Source of the DNA: Cryptomeria japonica
Taxonomy: Eukaryota > Streptophyta > Pinopsida > Cupressales > Cupressaceae
Assembly (NCBI RefSeq): GCF_030272615.1
Contig: NC_081411.1
Location: 207,856,244-207,920,243, forward strand
Reading direction: 5' to 3'
DNA length: 64,000 nt
In this document: positions 57,087-64,000 of the stretch, piece after piece
Position numbering within the stretch: the stretch's first letter is position 1
Layout of the letters: each line of letters begins with the position of its first letter
Translations under genes and position numbers: made by a program
Notes under the pieces: model-generated
The model's database searches: none
The model's input: the letters and a program-made list of their open reading frames with translations, nothing else
What the model was told of the DNA's origin: nothing

Positions 57087-58260
57087 TCAGATAGGAGAAG
57101 CAGGTCTCCTATCAACCATAGCAGGTTGAAGGACCCCATGGAAAACTCTGATGCTGGAACGACTAAGAAACAGGGGGAGCAGACAGAGCTGCACTAGACA
57201 CCACCTGCGTATGGAGCATGTCAAGAAACCGAGACAACAGAGGTATGTCTGGCGGAGAGGTGATGAGGGGTGACTCCAAAGAAGGGGCGATGAAGACTTG
57301 AACCCGCATAAGGGGAGGTTCATGTATAGGCCCCAAAACAATTGAAAGCAAAATTGAAGATGATGCAAAAACAAGAAAAGCAAACGAAACAAGATCTGAT
57401 GTGACAAAACTGGGTGTTGAAGATGCATCAACAGATTGCAAAGTAGCATCACGCTCCCGAGCCTTGGTCCATTGAAAGCGTTTACGCTCACGCGGATGCT
57501 AATTACGACAAAGATGAGGGCCACCGACTGAAGCCCAAGAGGATGCCGAAGCATCGTGCTCCATAAGAGAGATTTTTGGAACCATGTCAGGGATAGGAGA
57601 AGGCGCAACCGATGAAATAGGAGGTGCATCTTGGATAGGCACTACATTCACAACAACGGGCACCCTACGTCGCTTTGGTCGTGGAGCGATCGAAGGGACG
57701 AAGGGTGCCGACACAGGCTGTGAAGCAGGGGTGAGCAGTGACGAACGAACACGAGAGGAGTGCTTCCCTTTCTCATAATGAGAGGACCGAGGAATATCAG
57801 CCATGATCGGGAGCTCGAAGGGAGGGAAAGCTGCAGACTTTGACAACATGGGTGCCTTTCCCTTGTCTGCACTAGGTGCAGTCGTAGGAATAAAAGACAC
57901 CACTAGAGGCTGTGCAGTCCTAAGCGGATGCAGAGGTCTATTTAGAGGAGTAGGCTTAGCCTCGACTCCTGACGAGGGGACATGAGGCACCACCTGCTCC
58001 AACATGGGAATAGACGAAGCAAAGTTTGATGCAGGAAGAGGCAATGAAAAATTAGGTTGAACAAATTTAGGGGCCAACTCCCCTGTCTTATATTGATAGT
58101 ATGCACGGTACATCAAGTCACCACGAGGAAGCATAGGCCCCACCAGAGTGGGCAAAAAATGATCAAGCAAAAAGTCCCCACGAGCTATTAGGGGTCGATA
58201 TCCGGTATCCTAGATGACTTGCACCGAACCCTCATGGGGAAACTTGAGACATTTATGAAT
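57087..58260 (-). pseudogene. Element H proline-rich module
   Basis: The main frame 58170-57499 (223 codons) begins MLDHFLPTLVGPMLPRGDL and becomes rich in Pro, Ser, Val and Ala, with a basic RPKRRR patch that could act as a nuclear localisation signal. A shifted frame continues to about 57163. It directly follows the protease-like domain, as in G. No catalytic motif is recognised, and a structural or nucleic-acid-binding role is possible. Confidence 0.55.
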
Positions 58261-58290
58261 TAGTGAAGGAATCGCCTCCATAGCAGTCAA

Positions 58291-58554
58291 TCAGGGTATA
58301 CCTAGTTTAGCTTGAAACATGTTCGACTTAGGAATGATCACAAATGTAGAAGATACCTCCTTGGGTCCCACGAGGATCGACAAGGTGATACTACCCAAAG
58401 GAGGGATGGAGAAACCATCATGTGTCTTTAGGGTTGGTTGACACTGATCATATGCAAGCCTATGCCAACCGTTTATCAATAAAGTCTCCTCCGTAATGAC
58501 ATTGACTCTACATGATTGGTCAACCAACACACCCTTGACAATTTGACCATTCAA
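58291..58554 (-). pseudogene. Element H retropepsin-like domain
   Basis: This 87-codon frame contains GVLVDQSCRVNVITEETL, then PPLGSITLSILVG and a C-terminal KLGIP, the spacing of gypsy retropepsins. The expected Asp-Thr/Ser-Gly is Asp-Gln-Ser. A stop immediately after LGIP breaks the link to HKCLKFPHEG downstream. Confidence 0.6.
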
Positions 58555-58879
58555 TCGAGCAGGAATTTATAGAGGAGCAGGTTATCCACAATACAAGACA
58601 TCTAGAGGGGTGAATTGATAAGGACACATCAGACAACTTCCCCTTTTGGTTGGGAGGTGAGCAAATAGGAGTGATGGTGACCATGTTCACAAATGGACCA
58701 TCATCCGAAGAAGTATCTGATGCATAAATGAAATTTGCTGAATGTGGGGAAAATGGATCGGTATAGATCTGCAAGTCAGTATTGGTCTTGTCAACGAACT
58801 TGTTTGACTTATGTTTCTACACGTCAACTTTGATTGCACCACTGTCGATGTGGTCTTGGACAATGTGTTGAAGATGATA

Positions 58880-59770
58880 ACATCGCCGAGTGTCATGACT
58901 AGGCACACGATGGTAATGACAAATTTTTGATCCATCGTATCAATGTGGATATGGTCTACTATCAGACAATGGTCTAACCTCGGGAAGGGTGATTAGATTG
59001 TCTTTCAACAATCATTGCATTATGCTCAAATAAGAGTCATTGAATTCAGTAAAGACTCTATTTTGTTGCGATCCCTATATAGCAATTGTCGGAGGAATGG
59101 CCACAACATTAGCTACAACCTTATTCTTCCTAGACCCTTATGTGGACGTGGCTGCAAAGGACCCACTGCGAGGGTTCGAAGTAGAATCTCTGAACTGCGA
59201 CATGGTGTGCTAATGGTCCGTAAGTGTGGAACACATATTAGAAAAAATCTAATAACGATTAAGGGATAACTTCTCCCTCGATGCCGACTACAGATTGCCG
59301 ATGAACATCCTTTGTAAATTGCTATCTAACAAGGCAAACGAGATCCTAGTGGAGATTTAGTGATACCTCGAGATAAAATCCGTGACCTTCTCATTGGGTT
59401 TCTATTTGCAATGAACAAGGTCAACGATGGTGACCTTGCTACCAATGTTTGTCTGAAACTGTTTAAGGAAAAGGTCCATGAGCTGATGAAAGGTATGGAT
59501 GGAATGATTTGGTAAGGAACTATACCACTCCAACGCGATTCCCTTAAGGGACCTTGAGAATAGTTTAAGCATCACCAAGTCCAGGCTGTGGTAGTCACTA
59601 CACATGGTCATAAATGAATCAATGTGCAGATTAGGATCCTCATCACAATTAAACCTATCGAACTTCAATGATTCAACTACGATAGGAAGGATAGTATTCA
59701 AGATAGTGATATCAAGGGGACTCTTCCTATAATATGTAGGCATAAACGATTGGCCAGAAGCAGAGGCCAA
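58880..59770 (-). pseudogene. Element H gag with C-H-H-C zinc motif
   Basis: The frame 59770-59402 encodes the capsid-like core of Ty3/gypsy Gag (FDRFNCDEDPNLHIDSF, LKGIALEWYSSLPNHSI, FHQLMDLFLKQF). After a broken stretch, 58921-58880 encodes CHYHRVPSHDTRRC, a CX2HX4HX4C pattern instead of the classic CX2CX4HX4C knuckle. This variant is known in some plant gypsy Gags; whether it is fixed in this family needs more copies. Confidence 0.8.
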
Positions 59771-60068
59771 GTTTGTGAGTTGAAACTACAACTGTCCCAT
59801 GTTTTGTAAGATGGTATTCAAAACAAGGTTTGCAAGTGGAGGAGGCGGAGGTGGGCCAGATGAAGCACCACCTTGACTAGCACCTCCAATAGAACCACTG
59901 CCACTAGTAGAGGTAGTGCTTGCGCTAACCATTAAGACATGAGTTGCAATAGAGGCAGATTGCTGGATAAGTGACTCCTAGAAACCCTTGGTTGCTTACA
60001 ATATTGAGCTATTACCGTGCTCTAAAGGATTTTTCATTGCCTCCTTTACCTCCTCGACTGATTGAGAT

Positions 60069-60560
60069 TTGATTTTGGGAATGTTGTGGGTTTGGGGCGC
60101 CCACCCTGTCTCTGTCAAGCCTTGTTCTGCAACTCCTCTGCAACCTGCTGTAGTTTCATTGCAACATGTAGAAGCTACTTGTGTTGCAGCTGATGTGGTA
60201 CCTGTTCAATCTTCTACGGCTTCCTTGCAGCCTTCTGATGATTCTACTGGTCCTTTTCACACGGAGCCCCTTCCAAACGATTTCTTCCTTGATGATCCTA
60301 AGGCTAGTATTGCATGGACAGTTATTCGCCGTAGGCAGAAGGGGAGGTCTTTCCCCCTTCCCCAAACCTTCCCCAGTCAAGGCTTGGATGTTTATATTCC
60401 TCCTTGATTTGGGTTAGTTTTGCTTTTGGTCTTGCAGGCACCTTTGTTTGCTTGCCTGACTGGGTCTGTTGTTTTTGGGATGTTCATAGTCTCTGAGTAT
60501 GTTAAAGGGTCGGTGCCTTAGTCAATGCTTCTTTTTAATCAAAAACACATATTTTGAGTA
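60069..60560 (+). other. Orphan 112-codon frame, possible 5'-truncated LINE-type end
   Basis: The + strand frame 60069-60407 ends IAWTVIRRRQKGRSFPLPQT...IPP and is followed by a T/G-rich trailer with GTCGGTGCCTTAGT and TTTTTAATCAAAAA. The layout vaguely resembles the end of a plant LINE or retroelement ORF, but I do not recognise a domain. Alternatives are a gene fragment or chance. Confidence 0.25.
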
Positions 60561-60599
60561 AATGCAAATGTCTTCGAATATCCTACTTGTAAAGCCCTT

Positions 60600-61234
60600 G
60601 TCCTCCCTAATCGTGACCTTCCAGAATTTGTATACCAATAATTACAAAATGGGCATTAATCCCCTTTACAAAAAACATAGAAAAAACTATACACACAACT
60701 TATCAGGTTGGAATGTTCAACTCAGACTCTAGGATCACTTTGCCTCGAACCTCCACCACCTTTGCTCCCTCCTGTGCCTTCGTTTCATTGTTGGAATTCA
60801 CCCTGCTCGACGAGGATGCACCACCCTTCAATAGTTGCCTCTTCCTTGCACTGTATGAATCCACAAGTCGCCCTCATTCCCTTTTTGGAGGTATCGACTC
60901 CTCCCTCTCAGATTCTGATCGTGGCATCCACTTCACCACCTCCACTCTAACCAAGCACGCGCTCTTGGCTTTTAAGAAGTCTTTGATTCCTTGAAGACCA
61001 ATTTGGGCTGAAGCTTGGCAAACCTCCTTGTTTCTCTTCGCACTGCAAAGGAGGAAAGAACTCAACGGTGGTGTAAATTCACCCATGCGTAGCCAGTGAC
61101 CACCGGGATAGACAAACCCTTCTGCTTGTCTCGTCATGCCAATGAAATTTGCCAATCCCCAACACTAGTAATCTTTAACACAAGTCTGCATAAGCCAAAA
61201 CACTGTTTCACTCGCCTCCAACTCTAGACACCAA
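60600..61234. other. Unassigned sequence left of the copia LTR
   Basis: Open frames exist on both strands (for example 93 codons at 61155-60874 minus), with moderate complexity. The minus-strand reading has a Lys/Arg/Glu-rich end. No family is recognised and no flank structure was found. Confidence 0.3.
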
Positions 61235-62525
61235 TGTGGGCATTTGGCACTAAGTTGTCATTGATGTCAATCGGTTTGGCAAGGTGATCGGTATGATGGT
61301 AATACACTTGATAGCAAGAAGACATAAGGAAGAGTACCGATATACATGTGACTTGTGTCATCTATCTGTAAAGAAGGCTTACCGGTAAGGCACAAACCTG
61401 GATGAAGGTTGTTTGTGTGTTATGAAGGCACACCAACCAGTGAACAGAACAGAAAGGATGGTTGATGGTCATATCGGTAAGAGAAACTAAACCGATAGTC
61501 AACCTTGGTCGATAAAGTATGTCAAACCGACATAGAAAGCCAAGCAAAGGTGGATGTCGACAAGCATGACAGTTGGATGCCAGGTGGAGGTATTGCACAG
61601 GTCGGCTTTAATGAGGAACCCGCAAGTTACAAAGGATGCCAGAAGATTGCCTCTCGAGGAAGGCAAGCTGGAAAAGCAATCACATTGATCTTGCAAGAAG
61701 ATTTGATCTTCGTACCTGTTAGGTGAAGGAAACAACAAAGCCATTAATGGCGAGTGATAGAGAAAAATAGTGTTTGATTGCATTCTTGGCAGGAATTCAT
61801 GAATATAAATACATGAGCTCAAAACAAAAAGGATTGATGTTTGAGGAGAAGAAGAAGAGTGAAGAGAGCTTGAGTGTAGATAAGAATCATCTTCCTTAGA
61901 ATTTATTCCAAGAAAGTTTCAGAGTAAGTCAACAAGCATACCAGTGAGAGGGTTTAGCCGACAGTGATTGAGTTCCAGTATAATAGTAGTAGATTCAACA
62001 GTTGAGCAAACTGGTAAGGTGTGGTTGAGAAACGCAGCATCCAAGTGTGAGATAGTGAGTTGTGAGACTGTGAGAGAGAAAGAGAAGAGAGGCCAAGAAT
62101 CAGAGAGAGTGATTTCATAACCGACATAGATCTATTTGACCAAGAGTTGCAGAATTCTTTTGCAACAAGAAGCCATAACTGTATCTAAATTGTATTTCAA
62201 TATTCATCACCAAGTTGGAGCTTGATGCTCCTTGGGTGGGTGCCCTAAATCTTTGTAATTCAATGTTTCATTTGTGAGGCTGGATTGGAGCAGTAGTCTC
62301 CAGCAACATTTCTCACCGAGGTTTTTCCCATATTGGGTTTTCCTCATACATCTGGCGTTGTGGAGTGCATTTGTGTGATTGTCTTTTTTGGTTTCCTCAT
62401 TTACTTTACTGGTTTGATTGGTTAGTGCTTAAGATAACAACTGTTATTCTAAAGTTGCCTTAAAAATGAAAATAGTTTAGGAACCATTGATTCACCCCCC
62501 TCTCAGTGGTACTCTGTGTTCAACA
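61235..62525 (+). repeat. 5' LTR of a copia element (1,291 bp)
   Basis: It starts TGTGGGCATTTGGCAC (probably mutated from TGTTGGCA) and ends GTGTTCAACA, immediately before AT and the primer site. A TATA-like TATAAATA lies at 61804-61811. A hairpin block, GGTTTTTCCCATATTGGG, lies at about 62321-62338. The 3' LTR is beyond the window. Confidence 0.8.
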
Positions 62526-62527
62526 AT

Positions 62528-62540
62528 TGGTATCAGAGCC
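62528..62540 (+). other. Initiator-Met tRNA primer-binding site
   Basis: TGGTATCAGAGCC lies two bases after the LTR end, a perfect canonical copia primer site. Confidence 0.9.
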
Positions 62541-62591
62541 TAGGTTCTCGGTTATTTATAAACCTTGGGTAGATTCTGGACTTAGAACACA

Positions 62592-64000
62592 ATGGCAAGA
62601 ACTGAGTTTGCTTCTTCAAAAGCCCCCATGTTTGATGGATCCAACAATGCCTTTTGGAGCAGAAGAATGGAGACCTATATTTCTTCCCTTGGTTTTGATG
62701 TGTGGATGTCTGCCAAGAGTGGGTATGTTGTCCCTAGTGTTCCTCCTATTGATCCAGATGCCAAGAAGGAGTATGAGAACAATGCAAAGGCCAAACATGC
62801 TATTTTGAGCAGGTTGTTTGATATTGAGTTTGTCAAGGTCATGCACTGTGCATCTGCTAAGGAAACCTGGGATAAAATGCAGAGGTTATTAGAAGGAGAT
62901 GCAAAAGTCAAAGAGGCCAAGCTACAAGCACTAAGGGGCCAACTTGAGGGCATCAAGATGAAGGATGATGAAAAGATTGCAGACTACCTTCACATATTTG
63001 ATGAAACTGTGAATACCATCAAAGGACTCGGAGAAGACATTGCATATGAGATCCTTGTCAAGAAGGTACTTAGGTCTCTTACATCTAAGTATGATACAAA
63101 GGTGTCTGCCATAGAACAACCCAAAGATCTGAAGATCCTTTTCAATGGATGAGCTATTTGGCTCACTAACAGCCTATGAGATGAGAACGACCGATGATGT
63201 TTCCTTAAGGAAAGAAGCAACGTTCAACACCACCCAAAAGGGCAAAGAAGTAGCTTCTCATAAAGGATACAGTGAAGACTCTGATGCAGAGTTAGAAAAC
63301 TTTGTCAGAAAGCTCAAAAGAGGATCGGGGAAGTATAAAGGAAAGCTACCACTCAAATGTTTCAACTGTGGTAAGGGTGGAGACCTTGCTGCAAAATGTC
63401 CTTACAATGAAACCGGTGGAGATGAGTCAAGAGAGTTCAACAAATCTGCTAGCAAAGATAGAGAAAGAAATGTCTACTGACAAGGAAGAAGAGGCTACCG
63501 GAAGCAGAACAACCTTTATACTATTGAGGATGATGACACAAATGAAGAAAGTGCATCAAAAGATGACTGGCATGAGAATGACAGAAAAGTTGATCTCTTT
63601 ATGACACTTGATGAACCAGTTGGTGAAGATGAGGAGGAAGAGGATATTGAGGCTGACGTGGATTTAGAAGGAGAGCTTATAAGTGCTCTTGAAGAACTGA
63701 GTAAAACAAGAAGAGAACTCAAGAAGGTCAAACATGCTGCAGTAGATGAACAAGGTCTCTTGAAGCAATCCCTCGATGAGTCCAATCAAGTCATATCTGA
63801 CTTGAAACTGCAGATGGATGAAATCAAGAGAATATGTGAAGTTACATCGTCTAATCTGATGAAGAAGGAAAAGGAGCATCAAGATCTAGAAGCAGAAATA
63901 GTGAAGCTCATAAAGGAGCTTGAAGAAAGCAAGGAAGAAATAAAAGTAAGGAGCAAGTATGAAGGCAACACCGAAGCCTTAGATAAGATGTTGAGCAAAC
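62592..64000 (+). pseudogene. Copia Gag and downstream coiled coil (runs off the window)
   Basis: ATG 62592 opens MARTEFASSKAPMFDGSN, followed by a UBN2-type copia Gag domain to 63150. A one-base shift near 63139 moves the frame to the one containing MDELFGSLTAYEMR (63145 onward). That frame includes a zinc knuckle at about 63358-63399 reading CFNCGKGGDLAAKC, with Asp in place of His. A TGA at 63478 interrupts, and the same frame continues as an acidic and then long Glu/Lys/Leu coiled coil (63640-64000). Protease, integrase and RT would lie to the right of the window. Two disruptions suggest a young but inactive copy. Confidence 0.85.

Larger units (their letters stand above)
56760..60000 (-). 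mobile_element. Element H: LTR-less relative of element G
   Basis: It aligns in order with G's interior (about 41650-45180): gag core, C-H-H-C knuckle, protease-like domain, Pro-rich tail. It lacks both LTRs, so only an internal fragment remains. It is better preserved than G in gag and in the Pro-rich tail. Its left edge abuts the copia LTR end at 56746. Confidence 0.75.

Noticed and set aside
1-64000. tRNA or rRNA genes
   Set aside because: No cloverleaf-compatible sequence or rRNA block was recognised; the tRNA-like matches are primer-binding sites only.

Overview
The window looks like plant nuclear heterochromatin, most probably from a gymnosperm (conifer-like). It is AT-rich and I see no convincing intact host gene. 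Nearly all of it is layered, decayed LTR retrotransposon sequence: very long LTRs, many solo LTRs, gag-only elements, copia and Ty3/gypsy gag relics, and one pararetrovirus-like relic. The organism call is inference from this texture. Structural calls rest on LTR ends (TG...CA) with matching 5-bp target-site duplications (TSDs) that can be read directly.

Layout, left half. From 1.7 to 14.5 kb an unrecognised + strand reading frame (unit A, about 1,098 codons) is split by a minus-strand gypsy gag-pro element (unit B, 2801-12261, TSD ATGAT, 304-bp LTRs). B itself carries two later insertions. One is a solo LTR (unit C, 3003-3996, TSD ACCAT/ACCAC) inside B's 3' LTR. The other is a 4.3-kb single LTR (unit D, 4321-8651, TSD CGTCC) inside B's 3' internal region. 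D contains an array of hairpin motifs with 166-167 bp spacing. Next come a decayed minus-oriented LTR end (to 16730), a solo LTR at 17925-19493 (TSD TCTCA), and a solo LTR at 20012-21972 (TSD GTTTG) that carries 14 copies of a palindromic motif inside another minus-strand gag relic.

Middle (23-39 kb). This is low-information AT-rich DNA with a few anchors: a minus-strand LTR/primer-binding-site junction at 28.78 kb, local tandem duplications at 34.2 and 35.2-35.7 kb, and short orphan open frames. No complete gene can be supported there.

Right half. Element G (39098-46729, TSD GTAGT) is a complete minus-strand LTR element with gag, a protease-like domain and a proline-rich tail, but no visible reverse transcriptase. 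A related LTR-less copy, H, lies at about 56.8-60.0 kb. Between them are a minus copia LTR (47183-49235), two approximately 1-kb direct repeats flanking a copia gag relic (48.9-52.9 kb), a MITE-like 290-bp inverted-repeat unit, and a Caulimoviridae-like RT/RNase H relic (about 53.8-56.05 kb). The window ends in the 5' half of a + strand copia element (LTR 61235-62525, initiator-Met tRNA primer site, gag, coiled coil) that runs off the edge.

The main points of interest are the reconstructable insertion history, the two unrelated hairpin arrays inside LTRs, the RT-less gag/protease-like lineage with an altered protease active site, and the long unknown frame A, which decayed by nonsense mutations without frameshifts.
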